Source of the DNA: Hyphomicrobiales bacterium
GTDB lineage: Bacteria > Pseudomonadota > Alphaproteobacteria > Rhizobiales > Rhizobiaceae
Direction: 5' to 3'
Assembly (NCBI GenBank): GCA_900467685.1
Contig: UBQX01000001.1
Location: forward strand, 1-64,000
DNA length: 64,000 nucleotides
The translations under genes and the position numbers were made by a program. Below are positions 40,100 through 49,212 of this stretch, piece after piece. The notes below the pieces were generated by a model. It saw nothing but the letters and a program-made list of their open reading frames with translations. It searched no databases and was not told where the DNA came from. How positions within the stretch are numbered: position 1 is the first letter of the stretch; each line of letters begins with the position of its first letter.

Positions 40100-40438
40100 A
40101 TGCAAATGATGGCTTTTCCGCGGGAATTCTTGCGTTCTGCAGGCGTAAATCCTTCAAATGCAAGGATTTTGACGGTTTCCGGGGATAGTATGGAGCCGAC
40201 TTTAAGTTCGGGAGACCTGCTTCTCGTCGATGTCTCAGTTCGCCGAATCCGCAATGAAGCGCTTTACGTCCTCGTGCGCGATGACGATGTCTATGTGAAA
40301 CGCGCGCAGCGCCGCCTCAACGGGACCGTCCTGATCACCAGCGACAATGAACGCTATCCTCCTGAAGAGTTCTCCGAGGCCGATGCCGACCGCCTCCGCG
40401 TGGCCGGCCGGGTGGCGTGGTACGGTCGGTCAATTTGA
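40100..40438 (+). CDS. S24/LexA-type repressor domain protein, no DNA-binding domain seen
   Basis: 112 residues from MQMMAFPREFLRSAGVNP; an in-frame ATG at 40001 would add 33 residues without any recognisable domain. VSGDSMEPTLSSGDLLLVD carries the S24 serine of the self-cleaving fold, and VKRAQRR the matching lysine. In CI-like repressors this domain follows an N-terminal helix-turn-helix, which is missing here because the opposite strand is occupied by the Ner-like gene. It may work with that protein, or be a remnant. Confidence 0.75.
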   Translation: MQMMAFPREFLRSAGVNPSNARILTVSGDSMEPTLSSGDLLLVDVSVRRIRNEALYVLVRDDDVYVKRAQRRLNGTVLITSDNERYPPEEFSEADADRLRVAGRVAWYGRSI

Positions 40439-40448
40439 GGATTAATCA

Positions 40449-40982
40449 ATGAAATGCAGAGCTTGCGGTTATAATACCGGCTTTCTTGAGCTGCGCGATG
40501 GACTTTGCAAACGTTGCCAGGAGCAAGAGGAGGCGATCGCGAAATATAAGGCTGAGTTGGCATCTGGCGGTAAGCTGGAACGGCCATTGACTGATGAAGA
40601 GCGTCTTACCCAGCTTAATCGGCAGGCGAGCGTCATCAAGCTTACGACTTCTCATCTGATCGCGGGTAGAGAAGTTGCTGAAGAGGTGGGCATTTTGGCC
40701 GCCGAAGTGGGCTATGGGCTCAATATTCTGAAGGATATAGCCAATAACTGGCGCGATACGTTCGGCGGTCGCAGCAACACGATTCAGAATGCGCTTAAGG
40801 ATGGGCGTGAGGAGGCCTTGGCCCAGCTGAAGCGCGAAGCTTTTGCGCTTGGCGCCGACGCTGTGATTTCCACCCGGATCGAATATAATCAGATCTCGAC
40901 GAGCGGCGGATCAGGCGGTTCGATCTTGTTTGTCGCGGCATACGGCACCGCCGTAAAGCTCGAACCGGTGGCCACCCGATGA
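40449..40982 (+). CDS. Zinc-ribbon plus YbjQ (DUF74) domain protein, prophage cargo
   Basis: 177 residues. An N-terminal CRACG...CKRC ribbon is followed by a helical region and a YbjQ domain with LGADAVISTRIEYNQ and FVAAYGTAVKL. YbjQ proteins are pentamers of poorly known function, sometimes linked to heavy metals. It is co-directional with the repressor, 10 bases downstream with a GAGG site overlapping the repressor stop, so it should be expressed in the lysogen. It is the first gene inside the phage left end. Confidence 0.8.
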   Translation: MKCRACGYNTGFLELRDGLCKRCQEQEEAIAKYKAELASGGKLERPLTDEERLTQLNRQASVIKLTTSHLIAGREVAEEVGILAAEVGYGLNILKDIANNWRDTFGGRSNTIQNALKDGREEALAQLKREAFALGADAVISTRIEYNQISTSGGSGGSILFVAAYGTAVKLEPVATR

Positions 40983-41088
40983 TGCGTTTTCTGGCCGCTC
41001 ATTGCCAACTGATCTTGCGCACTGTGATGCCGTTATTTTCTGGCCTGCACCGCTCAACGCCATGTTCTCCAAGCACTTCCCACGATTT

Positions 41089-41141
41089 CCCATTTAATCC
41101 CGGACATTCCCGCTTAGTGCCATGTGTTCTTGCGGGTTACA
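41089..41141 (-). repeat. Phage left end
   Basis: Read on the minus strand from 41141 the end starts TGTAACCCGCAAGAACACAT, matching the right end (TGTA-C-CGCAA) in inverted orientation. A second weaker match to the same consensus (ATTAAATGG) lies at about 41089..41103. These should be transposase-binding sites. Between 40983 and 41088 I see no gene. Confidence 0.75.
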
Positions 41142-41146
41142 CCAAC
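41142..41146. repeat. Target site duplication CCAAC, right copy
   Basis: CCAAC directly follows the CA terminus of the prophage and matches 317..321. Confidence 0.9.
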
Positions 41147-41160
41147 AGACCCCCTCACTT

Positions 41161-41321
41161 GCAAAATCTACGACTTAGCCTGCGGCTAAGACCGTGATTT
41201 TGCTTTCTCCCCCACCAGGGGGGAGACTGGAGGGTGCCGGCGCCTCGTCCTCCCATCTCCCCCTAGGTGGGGGAGAAAGGAATTTCTTATGTTTAGCCAG
41301 AGGCTAAGCATTAGAAATTCC
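41161..41321. repeat. Cluster of rhizobial intergenic palindromes
   Basis: Two nested palindromes with outer arms GCAAAATC/GATTTTGC (41161..41203) and GGAATTTCT/AGAAATTCC (41279..41321), each with an inner TTAGC/GCTAA stem, bracket an inverted pair CTTTCTCCCCCACC / GGTGGGGGAGAAAG. A separate small palindrome, ATGCCGGACTTGAGCCGGCAT, follows near 41358. There is no gene in 41147..41434. Confidence 0.7.
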
Positions 41322-41434
41322 AAGAGAGGGGAGCGCCCTTGACCGCAGCCTCCGTCATGCCGGACTTGAGCCGGCATCCAGTGAGCGATATCCATCGCGC
41401 CAGCGAGTAATAAATAGGAAAGTAGCGCATGCAA

Positions 41435-42529
41435 CTAATTTGTAAAAATATATTCGATTTTTGACCAAATGTAATTTGCAAAAACGCTCAAAAACACCGA
41501 TAAAATCGCGCCAAAAATATAGGTATTCATCAATAATCCGATCTTCTTCTTTCTGTCTGCATTCTTTTTCTCCGAGGTTTTGCCAATGGAAACATAGCAT
41601 CTCTTTGAGATATTTACGAATGATAGTGGTAAAACTACTAGTATGAAAAAATATGACAAAGAATATATTATATAATTGACATCTCTCTTCCAATTTGAAA
41701 ATGGATTTTGGACGTCTAATCCTCGTTGCAGGAGAATGTTGAGTTTTTTGTTTGCGGATGAGATGGTATCTTGGTTCAAAATGCTGCTATAAATCTCACT
41801 TTTTCTGAGTTCTATTACGCTTTCCGCAAAGAAATTTGTCAGCATAGTAATCAGAAAAATTGACGTTATCAGCATAAAAAACAAAGAGAACGTTTTTGAC
41901 TCATACACACGTGAAATGTATACAGAAAAAATATTTCGCTTCTTGAATCTTCCCTCCAAGTAATTAGTAAAATGATTTATTACATCCTCTGCCCAAGTGA
42001 ATCTATTCGATTCCACTAATATTGAAAGAACTGGATCGGCATCCTTCGCCCCTACCGCCCATATACTGTTCGGATATTTTGCATTTATATAAACTGTGAT
42101 CTCTTGTTTTGTGGGGGTCTCCTCTTGTGCGAAGCTAATTAAATATGAAAACTCAATAATTATAGCTACCGATGTGGCTGAGATATTATCTTCCATCGCG
42201 ATGAAGAGTTCTTTACTTGAGTACTCACGGGAGGAGCCGTCATTAAAGAGCACGGTGACACTGATGTCTGCAAGTATTGATGGATTTTGCTCCTTTATTC
42301 GATATTCAATAATTTCAATTATGTTTATTACGTCATCTTTGTATATATCAAATATAAAGTCGTATCTTCTTTGAATTCGTCTCTTTATCTTGAGAACGCC
42401 GCCAAGAAAATCGGATAATTTTGATTTAGGTATATTGATAACGACATTCTCGTCATTGGAATTTATGCTTGGCACGATATCGTTCATTGGTTCACTATCC
42501 GTAAGCGCGATGTATGTAAGATTTTTCAA
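41435..42529 (-). CDS. AT-rich gene for an unknown membrane protein
   Basis: 364 residues if started at TTG 42529 (ATG 42487 gives 350). The N-terminal half is soluble and acidic, with a possible partner-binding region. The C-terminal part has three hydrophobic segments (FFMLITSIFLITMLTNFF; YIIYSLSYFFILVVLPLSF; MNTYIFGAILSVFLSVF). Base composition is far lower in GC than the whole window, which suggests recent transfer. Its neighbours are repeats and the prophage. I do not recognise the family; a stress or defence role is only a guess. Confidence 0.65.
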   Translation of the reverse strand: MKNLTYIALTDSEPMNDIVPSINSNDENVVINIPKSKLSDFLGGVLKIKRRIQRRYDFIFDIYKDDVINIIEIIEYRIKEQNPSILADISVTVLFNDGSSREYSSKELFIAMEDNISATSVAIIIEFSYLISFAQEETPTKQEITVYINAKYPNSIWAVGAKDADPVLSILVESNRFTWAEDVINHFTNYLEGRFKKRNIFSVYISRVYESKTFSLFFMLITSIFLITMLTNFFAESVIELRKSEIYSSILNQDTISSANKKLNILLQRGLDVQNPFSNWKRDVNYIIYSLSYFFILVVLPLSFVNISKRCYVSIGKTSEKKNADRKKKIGLLMNTYIFGAILSVFLSVFANYIWSKIEYIFTN

Positions 42530-42739
42530 TCTGAGGTTATTTTTTCTGAGGCTAAAATTTCAAGCGTCTTCTGCTGCTTTCAGTTGTTATCGAGAGGCTT
42601 ATTCACAAGTAAAGCTTCCCAATCCCCCCAAATCCCCTTATACCGCGCACTTCCCGCGACGCCCTCGGCCATGCGCCCCGCGTCGCCCTAACCACCTCCA
42701 CCCGCGCTCGTAGGCGGGACTGGATAAAGGAGACCTGAT

Positions 42740-44749
42740 ATGGCTGTTTCCCTGACATTTCCCGATGGTTCCGTACGTTCCTATGATGCCGGCGCGACCG
42801 GCAAGGATGTGGCGGAATCGATTTCCAAGTCGCTGGCCAAGAAGGCGATTGCGGTCGCCATTGATGGCGTGGTGCGCGATCTTTCGGACCCGGTCGTTGA
42901 CGGCAAGATTGAGATCGTGACGCGGACCGATGCCCGCGCGCTGGAGCTCATTCGCCACGATGCCGCGCACGTCATGGCCGAGGCCGTGCAGGAGCTTTGG
43001 CCCGGCACGCAGGTGACGATCGGGCCGGTGATCGAGAACGGCTTCTATTACGACTTTGCGAAAAACGAACCCTTCACGACCGAAGATCTGCCGAAGATCG
43101 AGAAGAAGATGAAGGAGATCATTGCCCGCAACAAGCCGTTCACCAAGGAAATCTGGTCGCGCGAGAAGGCGAAACAGGTGTTTGCCGACAAGGGCGAGGG
43201 CTACAAGGTCGAGCTGGTGGATGCGATCCCGGAGGGCCAGGACCTCAAGATCTATTATCAGGGCGACTGGTTCGACCTTTGCCGCGGGCCGCATATGGCC
43301 TCCACGGGGCAGATCGGCACGGCCTTCAAGCTGATGAAGGTGGCCGGCGCCTATTGGCGTGGTGACTCGAACAATCCGATGCTGACGCGCATCTACGGCA
43401 CGGCCTGGGCCGAGCAGGAAGACCTCGACCGCTATCTCCATATTCTGGAAGAGGCGGAAAAGCGCGATCACCGCAAGCTTGGCCGCGAAATGGACCTGTA
43501 CCATTTCCAGGAAGAGGGGCCGGGCGTCGTGTTCTGGCATTCCAAGGGCTGGCGCATGTTCCAGACGCTGACGGCCTATATGCGCCGCCGGCTTGCCGGC
43601 ACCTATGAGGAGGTCAATGCGCCGCAGGTGCTCGATGCTTCGCTCTGGGAGACCTCCGGTCACTGGGGCTGGTATCAGGAAAACATGTTCGCGGTGAAAT
43701 CGGCCTATGCGTTCACGCATCCGGAAGACAAGGAAGCGGACAACCGCGTCTTTGCGCTGAAGCCGATGAACTGCCCCGGCCATGTGCAGATCTTCAAGCA
43801 TGGGCTCAAGAGCTATCGCGAGCTGCCCATTCGTCTCGCCGAATTCGGCATCGTGCATCGCTATGAGGCTTCGGGCGCGCTGCACGGGCTGATGCGCGTG
43901 CGTGGCTTCACGCAGGACGACGCGCATGTGTTCTGCACCGACGAGCAGATGGCGGCGGAATGCCTGCGCATCAATCAGCTCATCCTTTCGGTCTATGAGG
44001 ATTTCGGCTTCCATGAGGTGGTCGTGAAGCTCTCGACGCGGCCGGAAAAGCGCGTCGGCTCCGATGCGCTCTGGGATCGCGCCGAAAGCGTCATGATGGA
44101 GGTTCTGAAAACCATCGAGGAACAGTCGGAAGGCCGGATCAAGACCGGCATCCTGCCGGGCGAGGGCGCGTTCTACGGGCCGAAGTTCGAATATACGCTG
44201 CGCGACGCCATCGGCCGCGAATGGCAATGCGGCACGACGCAGGTCGACTTCAACCTGCCGGAACGGTTCGGCGCCTTCTATATCGACCACAATTCGGAAA
44301 AGCAGCAGCCGGTGATGATCCATCGCGCCATCTGCGGCTCGATGGAACGGTTCCTCGGCATTCTCATCGAGAACTTCGCCGGGCATATGCCGCTGTGGTT
44401 CGCGCCGGTGCAGGTCGTCGTCGCGACGATCACGTCGGAGGCGGACGATTACGGTCGTGAAGTGGCAGAGCTGCTGCGCGATGCCGGTCTCCATGTCGAG
44501 ACCGATTTCCGCAACGAGAAGATCAACTACAAGGTCCGCGAACATTCCGTTGGCAAGGTTCCGGTCATCGTGGTCTGCGGCAAGCGCGAGGCGGAAGAGC
44601 GGACCGTGAACATCCGCCGTCTCGGCTCGCAGAACCAGACGCCGATGACGCTGGCCGAGGCGCTGTCGTCGCTGGCGGACGAGGCGACACCGCCGGACGT
44701 GAAGCGCAAGGCGGCCGAGAAGGCTGCGCGGGCTGCCAAGGTGGCTTGA
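42740..44749 (+). CDS. thrS: Threonyl-tRNA synthetase
   Basis: 669 residues. An N-terminal TGS domain ([20 protein letters not shown]) is followed by the editing SAD domain ([19 protein letters not shown]) and the class II core with zinc-site [11 protein letters not shown], motif 2 at [17 protein letters not shown] and motif 3 [10 protein letters not shown]. It charges tRNA-Thr in the cytoplasm. AGGAGAC sits ahead of the ATG. Length is that of complete bacterial ThrS. A strong terminator follows. Confidence 0.97.
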   Translation: MAVSLTFPDGSVRSYDAGATGKDVAESISKSLAKKAIAVAIDGVVRDLSDPVVDGKIEIVTRTDARALELIRHDAAHVMAEAVQELWPGTQVTIGPVIENGFYYDFAKNEPFTTEDLPKIEKKMKEIIARNKPFTKEIWSREKAKQVFADKGEGYKVELVDAIPEGQDLKIYYQGDWFDLCRGPHMASTGQIGTAFKLMKVAGAYWRGDSNNPMLTRIYGTAWAEQEDLDRYLHILEEAEKRDHRKLGREMDLYHFQEEGPGVVFWHSKGWRMFQTLTAYMRRRLAGTYEEVNAPQVLDASLWETSGHWGWYQENMFAVKSAYAFTHPEDKEADNRVFALKPMNCPGHVQIFKHGLKSYRELPIRLAEFGIVHRYEASGALHGLMRVRGFTQDDAHVFCTDEQMAAECLRINQLILSVYEDFGFHEVVVKLSTRPEKRVGSDALWDRAESVMMEVLKTIEEQSEGRIKTGILPGEGAFYGPKFEYTLRDAIGREWQCGTTQVDFNLPERFGAFYIDHNSEKQQPVMIHRAICGSMERFLGILIENFAGHMPLWFAPVQVVVATITSEADDYGREVAELLRDAGLHVETDFRNEKINYKVREHSVGKVPVIVVCGKREAEERTVNIRRLGSQNQTPMTLAEALSSLADEATPPDVKRKAAEKAARAAKVA

Positions 44750-44759
44750 GTGAACAGGA

Positions 44760-44787
44760 GGGCGGGACTTCGGTTCCGCCCTTTTTT
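44760..44787 (+). terminator. Rho-independent terminator after thrS
   Basis: GGGCGG at 44760..44765 pairs with CCGCCC at 44776..44781 around a CTTCGG-containing loop and is followed by six T residues. Confidence 0.88.
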
Positions 44788-44798
44788 CATACGTGCTT

Positions 44799-45152
44799 TC
44801 AGGCTTTCAGCGCATCGAGATAGATGCGCACGGCATCCGTCACATGGCGGAAGCGATCACCGCCGAGATGCTTGCCGCCATACCAGCGCGTCACGACGAC
44901 GATGTGATCGGAAAGCTCCTCGCGCTCCAGCATGCGAACGATGATCGCGCCCGCGCCGCTTTCGCCGTCATCGTTCTTGAGCGGACCGTCGCCGCAGATC
45001 AGGCCCCAGCTGTTATGCGTCGCCTTGGCGAATTTCTTCGTTTGCTTCAGCTCGTCGATAAAGGCTTTTGCTTCCGCCGCCGAGCGGCACGGTCCGCCGG
45101 AGACGGCGTATTTGGAGCCGCGATCGGAGATGATGTTGTCGAGGATCAGCAT
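44799..45152 (-). CDS. YigZ/IMPACT family protein (UPF0029)
   Basis: 117 residues. SKYAVSGGPCRSAAEAKAFI, GDGESGAGAI-like DDGESGAGAIIVRML and VVTRWYGGKHLGGDRFRHV are the IMPACT N-terminal domain signature. The usual C-terminal domain is absent, which is common in short family members. It may act on translation or as a regulator; function in bacteria is uncertain. Confidence 0.88.
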   Translation of the reverse strand: MLILDNIISDRGSKYAVSGGPCRSAAEAKAFIDELKQTKKFAKATHNSWGLICGDGPLKNDDGESGAGAIIVRMLEREELSDHIVVVTRWYGGKHLGGDRFRHVTDAVRIYLDALKA

Positions 45153-45265
45153 GGCTGGGCTTTAAGCCGTTGGAGGAGGCGGGGCAAGTCTTTGGGAAGG
45201 CTTGACGCGGGCGCGTGCATCGCAAACATTCGATGTCTCCCTTCCATCATACGAGTATCCCGCCC

Positions 45266-46552
45266 ATGTTCGATCTCCTCATCAAAAACGCCAACCTTCC
45301 CGATGGCCGCTCCGGCATCGATATCGCCGTCAGCGGCGGCAAGATCGTTGCTGTCGAAGTTGGGATTACGGCGGAGGCGGGCGAGGTCATCGATGCGACC
45401 GGGCGGCTCGTTTCGCCGCCCTTCGTCGATCCGCATTTCCACATGGATGCGACGCTGTCGCTCGGGCTGCCGCGCATGAATGTGTCGGGCACGTTGCTCG
45501 AGGGCATCCAGCTCTGGGGCGAGCTTCGGCCGATGCTGACGAAGGAAGCTCTTGTCGAGCGGGCGCTGCGCTATTGCGACCTCGCGGTCAGCCAGGGGCT
45601 TCTCTATATCCGCAGCCATGTCGACACATCCGATCCCCGGCTGGTGACGGCCGAAGCGATGATCGAGGTGCGCGAACGGGTGAAGCCCTATATCGACCTG
45701 CAGCTCGTCGCCTTCCCGCAGGATGGGTATTATCGCGCGGCGGATGGCGTGAAGTCGCTCGAGCGTTCGCTCGACATGGGTCTCGACATCGTCGGCGGAA
45801 TTCCGCATTTCGAGCGGACGATGGACGAGGGCGGGCAATCATTGGCGGCACTCTGCCGGATTGCGGCCGAGCGCGGCCTGCCGGTCGATATCCATTGCGA
45901 CGAGACCGATGATCCGATGTCGCGCCATATCGAACGCCTGGCGGCGGAGACGGTGCGCTTCGGCCTGCAGGGGCGCGTCGCCGGTTCGCATCTGACCTCG
46001 ATGCATTCGATGGACAACTACTATGTCTCGAAGCTCATTCCGCTGATCGCCGAGGCGAAGATCAATGTCATCCCCAATCCGCTGATCAACATCATGCTGC
46101 AGGGCCGCCACGACACCTATCCGAAGCGGCGCGGCATGACGCGGGTCAAGGAGCTGCTGGAAGCAGGTCTCAACGTCTCCTTCGGGCATGATTGCGTGAT
46201 GGACCCCTGGTACAACATGGGCTCCGGCGACATGCTGGAGGTCGGTCACATGGCGATCCATGTGGCGCAGATGGCCGGCATCGAGGACAAGAGACAAATC
46301 TTCGAATGCCTGACCGTCAATTCGGCGAAGACGATGGGCATTGAGGGTTACGGGATCGAGACGGGCGCCAAGGCCGATTTCGTCATCCTGCAGGCGCGCG
46401 ATACGGCCGAAGCGCTGAGGCTCAAGGCCAACCGGCTCTTCGTCATCAAGGGCGGCAAGACGATTGCCAGGACTGCACCGCGCGTGAGCGACCTGTTCCT
46501 TGAGGGACGTCCGGGTGCGGTCGATGGCGCGGAATACGCGCCGAAGCTCTGA
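45266..46552 (+). CDS. Cytosine deaminase-like amidohydrolase (CodA family)
   Basis: 428 residues from MFDLLIKNANLPDGRSG. Metal ligands: H-x-H in DPHFHMDATLSLG, His in DIHCDETDDP, His in GSHLTSMHSMD, Asp in SFGHDCVMDPWYNMGSG. These match cytosine/isoguanine deaminases of the CodA group, which remove an amino group from nucleobases. The deaminase and transporter genes further right are in the same broad pathway. The ribosome site before 45266 is weak; longer in-frame starts exist. Confidence 0.85.
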   Translation: MFDLLIKNANLPDGRSGIDIAVSGGKIVAVEVGITAEAGEVIDATGRLVSPPFVDPHFHMDATLSLGLPRMNVSGTLLEGIQLWGELRPMLTKEALVERALRYCDLAVSQGLLYIRSHVDTSDPRLVTAEAMIEVRERVKPYIDLQLVAFPQDGYYRAADGVKSLERSLDMGLDIVGGIPHFERTMDEGGQSLAALCRIAAERGLPVDIHCDETDDPMSRHIERLAAETVRFGLQGRVAGSHLTSMHSMDNYYVSKLIPLIAEAKINVIPNPLINIMLQGRHDTYPKRRGMTRVKELLEAGLNVSFGHDCVMDPWYNMGSGDMLEVGHMAIHVAQMAGIEDKRQIFECLTVNSAKTMGIEGYGIETGAKADFVILQARDTAEALRLKANRLFVIKGGKTIARTAPRVSDLFLEGRPGAVDGAEYAPKL

Positions 46553-46569
46553 CGCATCGGCAGACAACG

Positions 46570-46599
46570 AAAAAAGCGGCAACCTTTTGGGTCGCCGCT
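46570..46599 (-). terminator. Rho-independent terminator for the 46630 gene
   Basis: On the minus strand AGCGGC (46599..46594) pairs with GCCGCT (46580..46575) and a run of T follows. It lies between convergent genes and could also slow transcripts from the deaminase side. Confidence 0.82.
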
Positions 46600-46629
46600 C
46601 TGCGTTCGGATGCCCCCTTGGCCCGAAGC

Positions 46630-47163
46630 TCAGGCGCGGAAGTGGGTCGTGGTCGAACCCGTGGCCTGTCCGCTATTTTCCATGTATTTCGCGGTGGCGG
46701 CCTGGGCAGCAGCGGCCGACGGCTGGGCGGCGGCGGTCTTGGCGGCTTCAGGCTTGGCAACCTTGTCCAGCATGGCGGCGTGGATCTTCGCCATGGACTG
46801 GTTGTGAGCGTGCTGCTTTTCAAAAACGGTCTGCGGCTTGGCCGGCTTCTTCTGTGCGGCCTGCGTGTCCGTGGTTTCAGCGCTCTTGGCGTTGGCGGCG
46901 GCCTTGGTGGACGTCGTCGGGGCGGTCGTTCCGGCAGCTGCACCGCCGGCTTGGGAGGCGGCAGATCCGGCCTTGGCGGTATCGTTTGCAACCGGCTTGC
47001 CGGAGACCTTGGCGAGCTTGTCAGCGTCAACCTTGGCCTGCTGCTTGTTGTGGGCGAGCTGCGCCTGCACCCTCTGCTGGGTCTCGCTCAACTCGCGACC
47101 CTTGGGAGCGGCGGCAGCAGGGGTGTAGGCGGCGGCGCTTGCGGTGTTCTGGGAAATACGCAT
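46630..47163 (-). CDS. Ala/Gln/Lys-rich hypothetical protein
   Basis: 177 residues, low complexity, with coiled-coil potential (LSETQQRVQAQLAHNKQQ) and repeated Ala/Thr/Lys stretches. No signal peptide or known domain. I do not recognise it; low-complexity proteins of this sort can be secreted or surface factors, but nothing here proves it. Confidence 0.6.
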   Translation of the reverse strand: MRISQNTASAAAYTPAAAAPKGRELSETQQRVQAQLAHNKQQAKVDADKLAKVSGKPVANDTAKAGSAASQAGGAAAGTTAPTTSTKAAANAKSAETTDTQAAQKKPAKPQTVFEKQHAHNQSMAKIHAAMLDKVAKPEAAKTAAAQPSAAAAQAATAKYMENSGQATGSTTTHFRA

Positions 47164-47417
47164 TACAGACCTTTCTTTTGACCACGCTTGACCCGTTTAT
47201 TCAGGGTCGCGACAGCTAATGGGTTGCCTTCTTTTTACCGGGCAAGTCTTGCTTTGATGAAGCCGTCCACATCTACCCGTCGATGTGTCCTGCTTTTCTT
47301 CGTGTCTATGTTTCGACTGTATTTTTACCGCTCAAACTCGAATTTATGTTCAATTGGAAAGCTAGAATTTTATGTATCTGTCGTTTTTTCATCCAAATCT
47401 TCGTCGCCGACCCGGCG

Positions 47418-47687
47418 TTACTTGAACGCGGTCGACGGACCGAGCTTCAGATGTTCCTGGTAGGCGGTGTGTGCGACCTGAAACGGCACGCCCGTGCCCG
47501 GCGCCTTCGGATTGGCGGCAATTTCCAGCATCTGCGACAGCAGGCTGTAACCGTCGTGATAATAGGGGGTGTCGTGGTGCTGGGCGGCGCGATTGGCGGC
47601 GGCGGCCTGCAGATTCATGGCGCCGTTATTCGCCTGGATCTTGCGGCCTTCCGGAAAATAGGGGGGCATGGAGCCTGAAACATGCAT
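47418..47687 (-). CDS. Small hypothetical protein
   Basis: 89 residues, MHVSGSMPPYFPEGRKIQAN at the start, with His/Asn/Gln-rich middle. No domain seen. It is separated from the Ala-rich gene by a 255-base gap that holds no visible gene. It is likely a lineage-specific protein. Confidence 0.55.
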   Translation of the reverse strand: MHVSGSMPPYFPEGRKIQANNGAMNLQAAAANRAAQHHDTPYYHDGYSLLSQMLEIAANPKAPGTGVPFQVAHTAYQEHLKLGPSTAFK

Positions 47688-47841
47688 CGCTGAATTCTCC
47701 CGGGAGAACGGCGATGTCTGGCGTTTCTTCTTCTGCTCTCGCCCGTCTCCTGAGCGCAGTTTTAGGCGCGAGGAACAAAGACGCGCTGAAAAGGATCGTT
47801 ACAAGTTTAACGATCCTTCGATTTTTCCGGCGCAGGCCCAG

Positions 47842-49059
47842 TCATGCAGCCGAGGGGCTGGAGACGAAGGTCTTCGGGAAGGGCCGGAAGGTCATGGCGA
47901 CGAGGAAGGCCATGAGGCCGAGGATCCAGCAGGTGATGTACATGGTCGCGTAGCCGCCGGTGGCGTCATAGATATAGCCGCCCAGAACCGGCCCGGTCGC
48001 CATGCCGAGGCTGCCGGCCATGGAGGTGCCGCCGATGATCGTTCCCATCATCTTCATGGGGAAGTTCTCGCGGATCAGCACGGCATAGAGCGGCATGATC
48101 CCGGCATAGATGAAGCCAAAGAGCACGGCCACCGCGTAGAAGCCCGCAAGCTGGCCGACAAAGGCGTAGGCGAGCGCACCGAAGGCCTGCGCCAGAAGCC
48201 CGCCCACGAGGACGCGCTTCGCACCCAGACGGTCGCCCAACACGCCGAAGCCGATTCGGCCAGCCATGCCGGCAATGCCCTCGACGGAATAGATGGATAC
48301 GGCGGCAATCGCCGATATGCCGCAGATCTGCGCGTAGCTGACGGTGTGAAAGATCGGACCGGAATGCGTGGCGCAGCAGAAGAAATTGGTGACGACCAGC
48401 ACGATGAACTGGGGCGAGGCGATCGCCTGCCTTACCGTCATGCCGGCATCCGGTGCTATATCACCGGCAGGCGACATCGCTGCGTGCTGGGTTGCCGGGG
48501 GGCGGGCGAGCAGCATGGATGCCGGCAGCGTCAGGACGGCGACAAGCGCTGCCATGATGGTCAGCACCATGCGCCAGTCGTAGCTTTCGGCGAGCCGCGC
48601 CGTCAGCGGCGACATGGTGACAGGAGCAAGGCCCATGCCGGCGGAGACAAGCGACACGGCCAGCGCGCGCTGGGTCTCGAACCAGCCGGTGACCGTTGCC
48701 ATCATCGGCGCGAAGAAGGCCGAGACGGCGCCGCCTGCGACGAGACCGAATGCAAGCTGGAACATGAGAAGCGACGGTGCATGCGCGGCAGCCCAGAGGC
48801 TCGCCGCAAAGAGGACGGCGCCCGATGCCACGACCGGGCGGGCACCGAAACGATCGGAGAGGGCGCCCCAGACCATGGCGGTTGCGGCCATGGAGAGGAA
48901 GCCGATGGTCATGGCGGCGGAAATGCCGGTGCGGCTCCAGCCGGTCTGCTCCACCATGGGCGTGAGGAGAACGGGTAGCGAGAAGAGGGCGCCCATCGCC
49001 ACACAGCCCATGAAGCCGCCAGCGGCCACGACAACCCAACGATATGGCGATTCCTGCAT
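47842..49059 (-). CDS. Major facilitator superfamily transporter
   Basis: 405 residues from MQESPYRWVVVAAGGFMGCV. Twelve hydrophobic segments are visible; GALSDRFGARPVVASGAV has the MFS loop 2-3 motif. The protein looks most like the oxalate/formate or YbfB-type sub-family, substrate unknown. GGGAGGG just upstream of 49059 sets the start. Confidence 0.88.
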   Translation of the reverse strand: MQESPYRWVVVAAGGFMGCVAMGALFSLPVLLTPMVEQTGWSRTGISAAMTIGFLSMAATAMVWGALSDRFGARPVVASGAVLFAASLWAAAHAPSLLMFQLAFGLVAGGAVSAFFAPMMATVTGWFETQRALAVSLVSAGMGLAPVTMSPLTARLAESYDWRMVLTIMAALVAVLTLPASMLLARPPATQHAAMSPAGDIAPDAGMTVRQAIASPQFIVLVVTNFFCCATHSGPIFHTVSYAQICGISAIAAVSIYSVEGIAGMAGRIGFGVLGDRLGAKRVLVGGLLAQAFGALAYAFVGQLAGFYAVAVLFGFIYAGIMPLYAVLIRENFPMKMMGTIIGGTSMAGSLGMATGPVLGGYIYDATGGYATMYITCWILGLMAFLVAMTFRPFPKTFVSSPSAA

Positions 49060-49212
49060 GAGACCCTCCCTGATCCGACTGCGGCTTTCCATTTATGTTG
49101 ATATCAATCTATTTGCGCCATGACAATCGGCAATTCGCGATAATTCCGGAGACCGCATGCGGTGACGCGGGCACATGAGAGCGACAATTCAATTCAAATG
49201 CAAGCGCCTCTC

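Larger units (their letters stand above)
322..41141 (-). mobile_element. Complete Mu-like transposable prophage with siphovirus-type tail (40.8 kb)
   Basis: The element starts TGTAGCGCGCAA at 322. Read from 41141 on the minus strand, the other end starts TGTAACCCGCAA. It is flanked by CCAAC on both sides. The gene order (repressor, Ner, transposase A, activator B, Gam, GemA, Mor-like, endolysin, spanins, terminase, portal, F, G, protease, capsid, tail) follows transposable phages. No broken structural gene is apparent, so it may be functional. The left (repressor) end is at high coordinates. Tail genes resemble B3/D3112-type siphophages. The tyrosine recombinase at 794..1690 and the YbjQ gene at 40449..40982 are inside the ends. 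Confidence 0.93.

Noticed and set aside
322-41141. Contractile-tail (myovirus) Mu
   Set aside because: No sheath, baseplate P/W/J or G-segment fibre genes; the tape measure is followed by lambda M/L/K/J-like genes.
42638-44545. Long minus-strand ORF (635 codons) over thrS
   Set aside because: It is the antisense frame of a clear threonyl-tRNA synthetase. High-GC codon use leaves such shadow frames open; composition is Arg/His-rich with no domain.
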